From NCBI RefSeq assembly GCF_016584665.1, contig NZ_BBJB01000031.1, positions 1 to 40,732 of the forward strand: a DNA stretch of 40,732 nt, given 5' to 3'. Origin of the DNA: Pseudanabaena sp. lw0831. GTDB taxonomy: Bacteria; Cyanobacteriota; Cyanobacteriia; Pseudanabaenales; Pseudanabaenaceae. How positions within the stretch are numbered: position 1 is the stretch's first letter; the number at the start of each line of letters is the position of its first letter. A program made the translations under genes and the position numbers. The notes below the pieces were generated by a model, which saw nothing but the letters and a program-made list of their open reading frames with translations, was not told the DNA's origin and did no database searches. This document shows positions 6,644 through 16,008 of the stretch, in pieces.

Positions 6644-9600
6644 TTAAGCACTGAAATACTTAGCGATCGCATGATGCACGATTAACGCCGTGGTTGACTG
6701 TTCGGGATAGAGTTGCTCGCTCTCATCCATGACTAGATCAACACGCTTCGCATCAAGCAAATCTAAGAGCTTGAACTGATCCTGCATATTCGGACAGGCG
6801 GGATAGCCAAAACTATAGCGAGAGCCATGATAACGCTGTGCAAGAATATCGCGGATATTATCGGGATCTTCTGCCGCAAAACCTAACTCGCTACGGATAC
6901 GAGTATGAGTCCATTCCGCGATCGCTTCCGCCATCTGTACGGCTAGCCCGTGGAAATAGAGATAATCGGTGTATTGATTAGCCTTGAATAGTCCCTGTGC
7001 AAACTCGGTGGCAATATGCCCAACCGTGACCGCTTGCAATGGCATCACATCTATAATTCCTGACTCCTTGGGTGAAAAGAAATCAGCGATGCAGAGACGA
7101 CGCAGCGACTTTTGGCGAGGGAAGACAAACGAGTTGATGGGTTTGGCGGCGGCAATATTATCAATATCTTTGGGATCATAGAAATAGACCGTATTCCCTT
7201 CAGCTAACACAGGGAAATAGCCATACACAGAAGTCGGAGCTAGCAACTTCTCATTGATGACCCGTTCTTTCCATGTTTCTAGGATCGGGTAAACTGTCTC
7301 TTGCAAAAATGCATCATATTCTTCGCGAGATTGATCCTGCGGTTTGCGGAATTGCCATTGACCTGCAATTAAAGCTTGCATATCCAAGTTCCAGAATAGC
7401 TCCTCAAAGGGAATATCATCACCTTGGAAAATCTTGGTTCCCCAGAAAGGAGGCGTGGGGCGTGGGATATTTGTATCTACGGCTTCAGAACGCACAATGT
7501 CGAGATAGCGTTCTACTAAAGCAGCTTCTTTTTTAGCTTTTTCCTCTTCACTAGAAATGCTGTCAATAACATCTGCTGACATATCTCCAACGGCTAGATC
7601 TTCATCCAAAAAGCCTTTGGCATCTTCCCATTTACCTTCCAGCTTTGCGGGCATATACTTGTCCATAAAGTTGAGGTCAGAGAAGGCATCTTTACCGTAT
7701 ACCACGCGCCCGTTATAGTTGTTCTGACAGTCTTGATAAACAAACTTTGGTGTCAGCGCCGCTCCACCGAGAATCACAGGCACAGTAATACCTCGGCGGT
7801 TAAATTCTTGGAGATTATCTTTCATGAAAGCAGTGGATTTAACCAGCAATCCACTCATGGCAATGCAGTCAGCTTGGTGTTCTTCATAGGCTTTGATAAT
7901 ATTCTCAACGGGCTGTTTGATGCCGATATTCACGACTTTGTAGCCATTGTTCGAGAGAATGATATCAACTAGATTTTTACCAATGTCATGGACATCGCCT
8001 TTAACGGTCGCAATCAAAAACACGCCTTTATTGGAGCCTTCGACCTTCTCCATGAACTGTTCTAAAAACGCAACAGCAGATTTCATAGTTTCGGCGGATT
8101 GCAGTACAAATGGAAGTTGCATTTGTCCAGAGCCAAACAATTCGCCGACTACCTTCATGCCATCAAGGAGAAATTGATTGATGATCACAAGCGGATCATA
8201 GTTTTTCATGGCTTCCGTGAGTGCATCATCTAAACCAATGCGATCGCCGTCAATAATATGATTTTTGAGTTGCTCTTCGATGGGAGTGTCCGCTTTGTCA
8301 ACTTTTACGCGCTTATTTGATACACCTTCAAATAATGTCGTGAACTCGCCCAATGGGTCGTAAGTGCATATATCACCATCAAACTGACGCTCATCATAAA
8401 TCAGTTGCCGCGCTACTTCTTTTTCGCGATCGCCAATGCGATTAAGCGGTACGATTTTACTGGCATTCACAATGGAGGAATCCATGCCCACCTTCATTGC
8501 TTCATGCAGAAATACCGAATTGAGAACTACTCGCGAGGCAGGATTTAAACCAAAGGAAACATTGGAAACACCAAGTAATACATGGGTTTCAGGCATTGCT
8601 TCTTTAATGCGGCGAACTGATTCGATTGTAGCAGAAGCATTTTGACGATCTTCCGCAATACCTGTGGAAATAGGTAGCGCCAGAGTGTCAAAAAAGATTT
8701 CACTAGCGGGCATACCCAGTTCTTCCGTGGCTTGTTTGTAAGCACGGGAGGCAATCTCAAACTTCTTGTCGGCTGTCCGCGCCATGCCATCTTCATCAAT
8801 TGTACCGATGACGATACCAGCGCCATATTGCTTAGCGAGACTAACCACCTTGCAGAAGCGCTCTTCACCATCTTCATAGTTAGTGGAATTGAGAATACAT
8901 TTACCCCCCGCAACTTTCAGCCCCGATTCCATCTTTTCCCATTCGGTCGAGTCCAGCATCAGGGGCAAAGTCACGTTAGTTACTAAGCGCGAAACCAGTT
9001 CATGCATATCGCGCACGCCGTCACGTCCCACATAATCCACATTCACATCGAGAATATGTGCGCCTTCTTTGACTTGTGACCTTGCGATCGCCACCAATCC
9101 ATCCCAATCTTCAGCATTTAATAAATCGCGAGTCTTCTTCGATCCACTAGCATTAAGTCGCTCACCGACAATCAAGAAAGAATTGTCTTGAATATAGGGC
9201 TGAGAGCTATAAATAGAAGCCGCCGAAGGCACGACTAGAGGCTCGCGGTGTTTAGGTTTGAGTGTCTTCGCTGCATCAGCCAGAGCTTTAATATGAGCAG
9301 GTGTAGTTCCGCAACAACCACCAATGATTTGAATGCCTAAGTCTTCCACAAAATGTTTGAGATGATCGCGCAGATCGTCAGGTGTGAGGCGATAAAATGC
9401 TTGTCCACCAACGTTTTCTGGTAAACCTGCATTGGGGACACAAGACACGATAAAGGGAGAATGGGCGCTCAAATAACGCATATGCTCGGTCATTTGATCG
9501 GGTCCCGTAGCACAGTTAAGCCCCAATACATCAATGTTGTAAGGTTCCAGAATCGTGACTACTGCGGAGATATCAGAGCCAACCAGCATTGTCCCTGTGG

Positions 9601-10195
9601 TTTCCATTGTCACCGAAACCATCACAGGCAGACGCACTCCACGGTTTGCAAAAAATTCTTCGATCGCACTTAATGTAACTTTGATTTGCAGAATATCCTG
9701 ACAAGTTTCAACTAGCAGTAAATCAGCACCGCCATCGTACAGCCCCTCGATCTGCTCGATAAATGACTGTTTCATTGTATCGAAATCAATATGCAGTAGG
9801 GTCGGCAACTTGGTCGTTGGTCCAATCGAACCCGCCACAAAACGCGGTTTTTCTGGTGTTGAAAATTCAGCCGCTACGGATTTGGCTAACTCAGTCGCCT
9901 TTTTGCTGAGTTCATACGCCATATGCCCAAGATCGTATTCATTCAAAACGATCGATGTCCCACCAAAGGTGTCAGTCTCGATCACATCGGCTCCCGCTGC
10001 CAAAAAATCACGATGGACTGTAGCGACTGCTTCAGGTTTTGTCATCACCAGATACTCGTTGCAACCCTCATACTCCGCGCCACCGAAGTCCTCGGCGGTG
10101 AGGTTTTGTACCTGCAAGTTTGTACCCATCGCACCATCAAATACAATGACAGGGCGATCGCTGCTGTGAAGACGTTCCAGAAACAGACTGGTCAT
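6644..10195 (-). CDS. metH: Cobalamin-dependent methionine synthase
   Basis: 1183 residues, full length for the family. The homocysteine-binding barrel (about 10-310) carries the zinc cysteines C228 (GLNCATG) and C294/C295 (GGCCGTTP). The methyltetrahydrofolate (pterin-binding) barrel is about 335-600 ([16 protein letters not shown]). The B12 cap and binding domains are about 640-890, with DVHDIGKN placing the cobalt-ligating histidine at H736. The AdoMet reactivation domain is about 930-1183 ([10 protein letters not shown] near 1126). It transfers a methyl group from 5-methyl-THF to homocysteine to make methionine. I looked upstream for a cobalamin riboswitch and found no recognisable one. 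Confidence 0.97.
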   Translation of the reverse strand: MTSLFLERLHSSDRPVIVFDGAMGTNLQVQNLTAEDFGGAEYEGCNEYLVMTKPEAVATVHRDFLAAGADVIETDTFGGTSIVLNEYDLGHMAYELSKKATELAKSVAAEFSTPEKPRFVAGSIGPTTKLPTLLHIDFDTMKQSFIEQIEGLYDGGADLLLVETCQDILQIKVTLSAIEEFFANRGVRLPVMVSVTMETTGTMLVGSDISAVVTILEPYNIDVLGLNCATGPDQMTEHMRYLSAHSPFIVSCVPNAGLPENVGGQAFYRLTPDDLRDHLKHFVEDLGIQIIGGCCGTTPAHIKALADAAKTLKPKHREPLVVPSAASIYSSQPYIQDNSFLIVGERLNASGSKKTRDLLNAEDWDGLVAIARSQVKEGAHILDVNVDYVGRDGVRDMHELVSRLVTNVTLPLMLDSTEWEKMESGLKVAGGKCILNSTNYEDGEERFCKVVSLAKQYGAGIVIGTIDEDGMARTADKKFEIASRAYKQATEELGMPASEIFFDTLALPISTGIAEDRQNASATIESVRRIKEAMPETHVLLGVSNVSFGLNPASRVVLNSVFLHEAMKVGMDSSIVNASKIVPLNRIGDREKEVARQLIYDERQFDGDICTYDPLGEFTTLFEGVSNKRVKVDKADTPIEEQLKNHIIDGDRIGLDDALTEAMKNYDPLVIINQFLLDGMKVVGELFGSGQMQLPFVLQSAETMKSAVAFLEQFMEKVEGSNKGVFLIATVKGDVHDIGKNLVDIILSNNGYKVVNIGIKQPVENIIKAYEEHQADCIAMSGLLVKSTAFMKDNLQEFNRRGITVPVILGGAALTPKFVYQDCQNNYNGRVVYGKDAFSDLNFMDKYMPAKLEGKWEDAKGFLDEDLAVGDMSADVIDSISSEEEKAKKEAALVERYLDIVRSEAVDTNIPRPTPPFWGTKIFQGDDIPFEELFWNLDMQALIAGQWQFRKPQDQSREEYDAFLQETVYPILETWKERVINEKLLAPTSVYGYFPVLAEGNTVYFYDPKDIDNIAAAKPINSFVFPRQKSLRRLCIADFFSPKESGIIDVMPLQAVTVGHIATEFAQGLFKANQYTDYLYFHGLAVQMAEAIAEWTHTRIRSELGFAAEDPDNIRDILAQRYHGSRYSFGYPACPNMQDQFKLLDLLDAKRVDLVMDESEQLYPEQSTTALIVHHAIAKYFSA

Positions 10196-10241
10196 TTGAT
10201 CTATACCTAAGCTAACAAGGTGACTCTAGCAGCTCATTATA

Positions 10242-10406
10242 TCAAACTATATCAAGCAGAATATTCTCATGTGAGAGCAGAATGTGGGATCTCGCAAGGC
10301 GATCGCTATGAGAGTCTTTGCGAATTTCTTCTACCTCTTTTTCTACTCGCAACCTAGCTGTCTCCAGAGGATTCGCCGCCAGAATCAAGACTTTTTGAAT
10401 AGCCAT
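10242..10406 (-). pseudogene. N-terminal fragment of a cyanobacterial effector-type protein family
   Basis: A 54-codon frame begins MAIQKVLILAANPLETARLR and continues VEKEVEEIRKDS before a stop. The opening (ILILAANPxxTxRLRLxxEVxEI) is a recurring N-terminal segment of larger cyanobacterial proteins, often fused to CHAT, TIR or other effector-type modules. Only the first about 30 residues fit; then the sequence departs and stops. I read this as a decayed or truncated gene in the 342-bp gap between ccaR and metH. The opposite strand also has a 90-codon frame (10284-10556), but it overlaps the ccaR end and has no recognisable content. The rest of the gap shows no clear feature. Confidence 0.45.
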
Positions 10407-10537
10407 AGAAGCGCACAAATGAAATTTTTAGCAGCTGACCTAAAAAAATCATACAACACAACTTGGAAAGGTACAGAATATCCTCATAAAACTGTGCGAT
10501 CGCTGCTTAAAAATCCAAGCTTGCGAATTCCTTCTTT

Positions 10538-11227
10538 TCATCGAAGTTTACTGTAAGTCCGATTGAGCCGATAGCCCATACTGTGAACAGTCTCGATCAA
10601 ATCTTCGTTAGCTCCTGCCGCTTTCATTTTTTGACGCAATCCACGAATATGAACCTTCACAGTATGCTCCTCTGGAGGTGACTCCAAAGACCACACATGC
10701 TCAATCATCACACTACGGCTCAATACCCGTCTTCCATTACGAAGTAGCAATTCCAAGAGAGCATATTCCTTGGGAGTTAAATGGATAGGATTTTCACCAT
10801 AGCCAACTTCGCAAGTACTTGGATTAAGATACAATTCACCCCATTCCAAAACTGGTGATGCGATTTGACTACCCCGACGTAAGAGTGCACGAATCCTTGC
10901 AAATAGCTTTTGTAAATCAACAGGTTTGACAATATAATCATCGGCTCCTACATCTAAACCGTTAATTTCATGATCGATCGTGTCGCAAGCGGTAAGCATC
11001 AAGATTGGTAAGCTGTAGCCATGCGATCGCAACCTATGGCAGAGACTAATACCATCTAATTCTGGCAACATCAAATCCAACAGCATCAGATCGTAATCTA
11101 GCGACTTTGCTCGATGCCAACCCATTTCGCCGTCAGTGGCAATATCCACAACATAACGCTCGTCGGTTAGCGCTTCTGCCAAGGTTTCGGCAAGGCGAAT
11201 ATCATCTTCAACTAGAAGAATCCTCAT
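10538..11227 (-). CDS. ccaR: CcaR, OmpR-class response regulator of chromatic acclimation
   Basis: 229 residues: receiver domain (1-115; acidic pocket E7-D8-D9, phospho-acceptor D51 in LLDLMLPELDG, K102 region in DDYIVKPVDL) and an OmpR/PhoB winged helix (about 130-225, ending ETVHSMGYRL). The sequence follows Synechocystis CcaR closely, including RNGRRVLSRS and LESPPEEHTVKVHIRGLRQK. CcaR is phosphorylated by CcaS in green light and activates phycobilisome linker genes by binding the G-box. Here it is divergent from a rod linker gene whose promoter holds a matching tandem motif, and ccaS lies 2.5 kb away. Gene order, motif and sequence all agree. Confidence 0.93.
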   Translation of the reverse strand: MRILLVEDDIRLAETLAEALTDERYVVDIATDGEMGWHRAKSLDYDLMLLDLMLPELDGISLCHRLRSHGYSLPILMLTACDTIDHEINGLDVGADDYIVKPVDLQKLFARIRALLRRGSQIASPVLEWGELYLNPSTCEVGYGENPIHLTPKEYALLELLLRNGRRVLSRSVMIEHVWSLESPPEEHTVKVHIRGLRQKMKAAGANEDLIETVHSMGYRLNRTYSKLR

Positions 11228-11298
11228 AGGATGGAATTTTTGGGAGATGCGATCAAACTTCTCTAATTCTACAAAAATTTGTTGCCAAAATTACGATT

Positions 11299-11355
11299 CC
11301 AAAAACCAAGAAATAATGGCGGCGCGAAGCGCCGCCATTATTTCTTGGTTTTTGG
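11299..11355. repeat. Perfect 27-bp-arm palindrome in the ccaR/linker divergent region
   Basis: Arms 11299-11325 and 11329-11355 are perfectly complementary with a 3-nt loop GAA. The core is GGCGGCGC-GAA-GCGCCGCC, shared with other palindromes in the window. It lies about 70 bp upstream of ccaR and about 90 bp upstream of the G-box, between divergent genes, so a simple terminator role does not fit. An insulator between the two promoters is possible. Confidence 0.9.
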
Positions 11356-11443
11356 AGAGTGGCGACAGATATGTATCACAGATTGACACTTGCGAACCCA
11401 AATAAATGTAACAGAACATCAAGATTTATTGCCCATGATCAAT

Positions 11444-11465
11444 CTTTCCGTTTTCTTTACAATTC
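11444..11465 (+). promoter_or_regulatory. Tandem CcaR-binding G-box
   Basis: Two abutting 11-mers, CTTTCCGTTTT (11444-11454) and CTTTACAATTC (11455-11465), match the published CcaR direct-repeat pattern CTTTNCNATTT at 10 of 11 consensus positions or better each. The site is 179 bp upstream of the rod linker ATG, in the region between divergent ccaR and the linker-cpcL operon. A TATCTA at 11498-11503 could be a -10 element, but the exact start site cannot be told. Confidence 0.7.
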
Positions 11466-11643
11466 CCTAACCAGTTTCCTTACTTTTGGTATGGGACTAT
11501 CTAGGTTCATCGTGAGAAAACTGTGATTGTCAGGATCGCTTCGATTTTTGCACAAACCTTGATGGACAGGTTTAATTTTTCTATTCCTTTTAATTATATT
11601 CTTTTAATTCAGAATCTATTTTTACATCAAAGAGATCTTTAAC

Positions 11644-12705
11644 ATGGTCAGTACTTTTATCAATCCACTGGTTAATCCAGAGGCAAACCTTGGGGTTAGC
11701 CAATTCGATGAAACAGCGCCGCTCCAACTTTGGCGAAATCACTCTGAATCTGATGTCGATTTAGTCATTCGCGCCGCCTATCGCCAAGTACTTGGCAATG
11801 CCTATGTAATGGAAAGCGAACGGTTGATTGTCGCCGAATCTCAACTTAAACAGGGAAACCTCTCTGTACGTGAATTTGTGCGTCAGATTGCCCTGTCAGA
11901 GCAATATCGCGCTAGATTTTTTGAGCCATGTCCACGAATGCGATTAATTGAACTCAACTTCAAACATTTGCTCGGTCGTGCTCCTGAAAGTGCTGAAGAG
12001 ATGGCCGATCATGCTCAGTTACTCGATCGCGGCGGGTTTGAGATGGAGATCAATAACTACATCGATAGTGATGAATATCATGATGCTTTTGGCGAAGATA
12101 CCGTCCCTTACTATCGTGGGCATAAATCCCAGATTGGGAAGAAAATGGTGGGATTTACGCATATGTTTCAACTTTTGCGCGGATCAGCTAGCAGCGATAA
12201 AGATCCAAGTCATCAAAATCGCTCCCGACTAAATAGTTGTATTTTCCGAAATCGTCCAAGCGCGATCGCACCACTCAAAGGCGCAGCTCATTCGCCCTAC
12301 GGCAAGCTCAAGGTTAGTGATACTGCTGCCATCCTTGCGGAAGTCTTTAAGCCCAAAACATCGGGTGTCGGGCAAACTCAATCTTGGGCGACATCGGCAA
12401 ACTTTGCTGCCGAACAAGCATTACGACAAACTCTACTCGATCAAGATCTCATCATTGAAAGTTTGCAAAAACAGCTAGCTGATCTGCGTCCATCAGCTTC
12501 AATTGGAGCCTCCTATATCAAAACTGCTTGGCATCCCACAGTTGTCTTTGTTCAAGGAGATGCTTCTGACTCGTTGTTACAACAGTCAGATAACCAGATT
12601 GAACAGATTGCAAACCTGCAATCTCAAATTGCTGATGCGCGGAGATATGCCGCGATCGGTGATGCGCGATTGAACAAATGGCGCAGCCGCGTTTTCAATA
12701 GTTAA
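11644..12705 (+). CDS. Phycobilisome rod linker, CpeC/CpcC-like, without CpcD domain
   Basis: 353 residues. The phycobilisome linker domain spans about 25-160 (DVDLVIRAAYRQVLGNAYVM, ESQLKQGNLSVREFVRQIAL, LNFKHLLGRAPES, DSDEYHDAFGEDTVPYYRG). Such linkers sit in the central hole of phycobiliprotein hexamers and set rod order. The C-terminal half is unusual: instead of a CpcD capping domain it has a Ser/Lys-rich stretch and two related segments, LQKQLADLRPSASIG (274-288) and LQSQIADARRYAAIG (325-339), the latter followed by DARLNKWRSRVF. Similar tails end some phycoerythrin-associated linkers. In Nostoc punctiforme CcaS/CcaR controls cpeC-cpcG2, so a CpeC-type assignment is attractive, but no phycoerythrin gene is in the window. 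Confidence 0.8.
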   Translation: MVSTFINPLVNPEANLGVSQFDETAPLQLWRNHSESDVDLVIRAAYRQVLGNAYVMESERLIVAESQLKQGNLSVREFVRQIALSEQYRARFFEPCPRMRLIELNFKHLLGRAPESAEEMADHAQLLDRGGFEMEINNYIDSDEYHDAFGEDTVPYYRGHKSQIGKKMVGFTHMFQLLRGSASSDKDPSHQNRSRLNSCIFRNRPSAIAPLKGAAHSPYGKLKVSDTAAILAEVFKPKTSGVGQTQSWATSANFAAEQALRQTLLDQDLIIESLQKQLADLRPSASIGASYIKTAWHPTVVFVQGDASDSLLQQSDNQIEQIANLQSQIADARRYAAIGDARLNKWRSRVFNS

Positions 12706-12713
12706 CGCGCAAA

Positions 12714-12744
12714 GTAGAACTTGGCGCTTTGCGTCAAGTTCTAC
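12714..12744. repeat. 14-bp hairpin between linker and cpcL
   Basis: GTAGAACTTGGCGC-TTT-GCGTCAAGTTCTAC: 14-bp arms with one G-T wobble and a TTT loop. No T-run follows, so it is more likely an RNA stability or processing hairpin, or a repeat of the window's palindrome family, than a terminator. It starts just after the linker stop. Confidence 0.7.
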
Positions 12745-12754
12745 CAAATCTAGT

Positions 12755-12842
12755 GATTTACGCAAAAATGACTTGAAATGCTCATTTCTGTGTAGGGGCA
12801 ATTCATGAATTGCCCCTACATTTCGCTCTTTTGCGTAAGTCC
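12755..12842. mobile_element. MITE copy 1 (~88 bp) inside the linker-cpcL interval
   Basis: Terminal inverted repeats GATTTACGCAAAA (12755-12767) and TTTTGCGTAAGTCC (12829-12842) flank a perfect 30-bp palindrome at 12791-12820 centred on GGGGCAATTCATGAATTGCCCC. A second copy with the same ends and core lies at 20520-20610. It has no coding capacity. The ends resemble those of small non-autonomous elements common in cyanobacteria. Confidence 0.75.
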
Positions 12843-12874
12843 TACTCAATTTAAAGTTTTTTAGGAGAATATTT

Positions 12875-13612
12875 ATGTCAATTCCATTATTAGCGTACAA
12901 ACCCTTATCCCAAAATCAGCGCGTGGCTGGATTTGAAGTCGCAGGTGATGAGCAACCTCGGATTTATAACACCGACAATCTGCTATCTGGCTTTGAGCTA
13001 GATCTCTTGATCAGCGCCGCCTATCGTCAAATCTGCAACGAACAACAGATGCTAGAGAGCCATCGCCAAGTAAACTTAGAGTCTCAGTTGCGATCAGGAC
13101 AGATTACGGTGAAAGGATTCATTCGCGGCTTGGTATTATCTGATTCCTTCAGAAGATTGACCTTTGATAGTAATAACAACTATCGCTTTGCAGAGATTTG
13201 TATCCAGCGAATTCTTGGTCGTAATGTCTATAGCGATCGCGAAAAGATTGCATGGTCGATTGTGATTGCGACTAAGGGCCTCCAAGCTTTTGTTGACGAT
13301 TTACTGAATAGCGAAGAATATCTAAGGAACTTTGGCGATAGTATCGTTCCTTATCAACGTCGTCGTATCCTGCCTCAGCGCACTAAGGGCGAAGTTACCT
13401 TTGCTCACATGGCAAGATATGGTGCTGACTATCGCGATCGCTTACCCAAACAAGTCTTTAAAGGCAATAAAGGCGCGGCGAAATTGGATTATGTACGTTG
13501 GGAATGGCAAAAGAACCCACCTGCAATTGTCAGCAAAATTGGTGCAGGCCTTACCTATGCTGGTGCTGGTTTCGTTGGTTTATTGCTATTAGGAGTTTTA
13601 ATCGGGTTGTAA
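12875..13612 (+). CDS. cpcL: CpcL (CpcG2-type) membrane-anchored rod linker
   Basis: 245 residues. The CpcG family signature is clear: [96 protein letters not shown]. The linker domain spans about 40-165. The C-terminus (about 222-245, [20 protein letters not shown]) is a single hydrophobic helix, which defines CpcL/CpcG2 as opposed to core-binding CpcG1. CpcL tethers coreless rods to thylakoids and passes energy mainly to photosystem I, with NDH-1. A strong AGGAGA ribosome site lies 7 nt upstream of the ATG. It follows the rod linker and the pair is probably one CcaR-driven operon. Confidence 0.92.
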   Translation: MSIPLLAYKPLSQNQRVAGFEVAGDEQPRIYNTDNLLSGFELDLLISAAYRQICNEQQMLESHRQVNLESQLRSGQITVKGFIRGLVLSDSFRRLTFDSNNNYRFAEICIQRILGRNVYSDREKIAWSIVIATKGLQAFVDDLLNSEEYLRNFGDSIVPYQRRRILPQRTKGEVTFAHMARYGADYRDRLPKQVFKGNKGAAKLDYVRWEWQKNPPAIVSKIGAGLTYAGAGFVGLLLLGVLIGL

Positions 13613-13634
13613 ACCTGATAATTTATAAACAATT

Positions 13635-13665
13635 TTAAAAAAGCCTTGCTTTGCAAGGCTTTTTT
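13635..13665 (+). terminator. Terminator between cpcL and ccaS
   Basis: TTAAAAAAGCCTTGC-TTT-GCAAGGCTTTTTTAA: perfect 14-15 bp arms, GC-rich top, six Ts at the end. It is symmetric, so it can stop transcription from either side. It separates the CcaR target operon from ccaS, limiting positive feedback on the kinase. Confidence 0.85.
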
Positions 13666-13692
13666 AAAGTCCTTTTCAGGATGGTTGGGAGT

Positions 13693-15975
13693 ATGACCAG
13701 TTTTTATGCGATCGCAATTTGCATTAGCCTTTTAATACTGCTAGTAGGCTTCTTTTTATTTGCAAGAGAAGGAAATCGCCGCCGCCGCACCGAAAAATTA
13801 TTGCGACAGCAAAGCGATCGCGAAAGACTGGTTACGCAAATTGCACATCAAATTCGGGAATCTCTTAATCTTGATGAAGTCCTCGCCACCACAGTCAAAG
13901 AAGTTCAACTATTCCTACAAGCCGATCGCGTCTTGATCTATCGCCTATGGGACGATGGCACTGGTAGCGCCATTCACGAAACAGTCTTACCGCCACATTC
14001 CAGCATTTTGGGTCAAATATTTCCCGAAGAAGTTTTCCCTCAACAGTATCATCAGGCTTACTCTTTGGGTAAAACCCGATCCATTGCCAACGTTGAACAG
14101 GCAGATGTAGAATCCTGTCTTGCCGATTTTGTGAAGCAGTTTGGGGTTCAGGCTAAATTAGTAGTACCAATTATTCAAGAAAATCGCAAAAGCAATGAAA
14201 GTAATGATTCAGAGACTTCTCAGCCTTATCTCTGGGGATTATTAATTGCTCATCAATGCATTCGTCCGCGTCAATGGCAAGACTGGGAAGTGGAACTAAT
14301 GAAACAGCTAGCCACTCAAGTAGCGATCGCCATTCAACAATCAGAGCTATATAAACAACTTCAACATCTTAATACTCAACTCGAACAGCGAGTCCAAAAG
14401 CGTACCGTCGAACTTGCTAATGTTAATGCTTCCCTACGAGATGAGATTTCAGAACGGCAGCGTACTGAAATTGCCCTGCGTCATACCAATGAGACCCTGC
14501 AAGCTCTCGTCAGCGCATCTCCCCGTGCAATTTTTATGCTAGATTTGGAAGGAAGAGTTAAAATCTGGAACCCTGCCGCTGAGCAGATGTTTGGTTGGAA
14601 AGAAGATGAGGTGATCAATCATCCTAGTCCAATTTTACTAGACGATCAATTAGAAGATTGTACGACCCTCCAAAATAGCGTTCTTCAAGGCAGAACCTAT
14701 ACTAGATTGGAAATGTCTCGCTGCAAAAAAGATGGATCGGCGATCGACATCATTTTTTCGGCAGCCCCTTTACCCGACACAAATGGACATATTAGCGGAC
14801 TCGTCGCAGTGATCGCAGATATTTCCGAACAAAAAAGACAAGCAGAACAGGTGCGGCTATTGCAATCTGTCGTAGTCAATACCAATGACGCGGTTATAAT
14901 TACAGAAGCAGAACCTATCGACGCTCCTGGCCCCAGAATTCTCTACGTGAATGAAGCATTTACAAGAATTTCTGGCTACCAACCCGAAGAAGTATTAGGA
15001 CAAACACCAAGGATTTTACAGGGGGCAAAAACCGATCCAGCCCAACTACAGAAAGTTCGCAATGCGCTCGCCCTATGGGAATCTGTCACCGTCGAAGTGA
15101 TTAACTATCGCAAAGATGGAACTGAATTTTGGAATGAATTTAGTCTAGTGCCTGTCGCTAATGCCAAAGGCTGTTACACCCATTGGATTGCCGTCCAGCG
15201 CGACACCACTGAGCGCAACCGCCATAATGAAACTTGGCTAGCCCTTGAACGAGAGAAAGAACTAAGTGCTTTAAAAACGCGCTTTTTTTCAATGGCATCC
15301 CATGAGTTTCGCACGCCATTAAGTACAGCTCTAGCAGCTGCACAGGTTCTCGAAAACTCTCAACATGAATGGGATAATACTGAAAAAAGATTGCGTAACT
15401 TACATCGTATCCAAGATTCAGTCAGGAATATGGTGCAGTTACTCGATGACATTTTGACAATCAATCGTGCTGAGACAGGGAAACTCGCATTTAATCCTAA
15501 ATCTTTAGCGTTAGAGGCTTATTGTCGTCATTTTGTTGAAGAGATGCAACTCAGTGCGGGAAATCTGCACCAACTCACTTTTAGTTGTCAAGGCAAGTCT
15601 CAGCATGTTTGTCTGGATGAAAAGTTATTGCGATCGATGCTCTCTAATTTACTTTCTAACGCTATTAAATATTCTCCACAGGGTGGGAATATATCTCTTT
15701 CTCTAGAGTTCCTCTCAGACAATCTCATAATTAAAGTTCAAGATCAAGGGATTGGTATTTTGTTGGAAGATCAAAAGCAATTGTTTGAACCATTTCATCG
15801 AGGTAAGAATGTCAAAATTATCTCTGGTACTGGCTTAGGTCTAGTTGTCGTCAAAAAATGTGTGGATTTACATCAAGGACATATTTCCGTCAGTAGCGAA
15901 GTTGGACGAGGAACAACCTGTGTAATCACTATTCCCTTAAAATCCAAGCTGCTTAATGGGGCTGGCTTGTTATAA
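13693..15975 (+). CDS. ccaS: CcaS, green/red cyanobacteriochrome histidine kinase
   Basis: 760 residues from this start. Order: one N-terminal membrane helix (about 4-23), bilin-binding GAF (about 45-215), coiled-coil linker, PAS (about 270-380), PAS with LOV-like YRKDGTEFWNEF (about 395-510), HisKA (H537 in MASHEFRTPL), HATPase (about 620-745; N box LSNLLSNAIKYSPQ, GTGLGLVV). The GAF chromophore cysteine is C142 in SCLADFVKQFGVQAKLVVPI, nearly identical to Synechocystis CcaS. Green light is expected to activate phosphorylation of CcaR. Start choice: an upstream TTG at 13651 lies inside the terminator hairpin and ATG 13681 has no clear ribosome site; ATG 13693 has AGGA upstream and gives the same N-terminal length as Synechocystis CcaS. 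Confidence 0.94.
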   Translation: MTSFYAIAICISLLILLVGFFLFAREGNRRRRTEKLLRQQSDRERLVTQIAHQIRESLNLDEVLATTVKEVQLFLQADRVLIYRLWDDGTGSAIHETVLPPHSSILGQIFPEEVFPQQYHQAYSLGKTRSIANVEQADVESCLADFVKQFGVQAKLVVPIIQENRKSNESNDSETSQPYLWGLLIAHQCIRPRQWQDWEVELMKQLATQVAIAIQQSELYKQLQHLNTQLEQRVQKRTVELANVNASLRDEISERQRTEIALRHTNETLQALVSASPRAIFMLDLEGRVKIWNPAAEQMFGWKEDEVINHPSPILLDDQLEDCTTLQNSVLQGRTYTRLEMSRCKKDGSAIDIIFSAAPLPDTNGHISGLVAVIADISEQKRQAEQVRLLQSVVVNTNDAVIITEAEPIDAPGPRILYVNEAFTRISGYQPEEVLGQTPRILQGAKTDPAQLQKVRNALALWESVTVEVINYRKDGTEFWNEFSLVPVANAKGCYTHWIAVQRDTTERNRHNETWLALEREKELSALKTRFFSMASHEFRTPLSTALAAAQVLENSQHEWDNTEKRLRNLHRIQDSVRNMVQLLDDILTINRAETGKLAFNPKSLALEAYCRHFVEEMQLSAGNLHQLTFSCQGKSQHVCLDEKLLRSMLSNLLSNAIKYSPQGGNISLSLEFLSDNLIIKVQDQGIGILLEDQKQLFEPFHRGKNVKIISGTGLGLVVVKKCVDLHQGHISVSSEVGRGTTCVITIPLKSKLLNGAGLL

Positions 15976-16008
15976 TTGCTTTATCGCTCTGCCAAAGGAA
16001 AAACTATC

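Noticed and set aside
10196-10537. Cobalamin riboswitch upstream of metH
   Set aside because: I found no B12-box or matching stem architecture; the interval instead holds a gene remnant.
10284-10556. 90-codon plus-strand frame
   Set aside because: Overlaps the end of ccaR, has no recognisable content, and the minus-strand remnant explains the sequence better.
12229-12900. Minus-strand frames across the linker end and cpcL leader
   Set aside because: They run antisense through the linker and MITE and have no recognisable domain.
13651-13692. TTG start for ccaS giving a longer N-terminus
   Set aside because: The codons lie inside a terminator hairpin, and homologous CcaS proteins match the length from ATG 13693.
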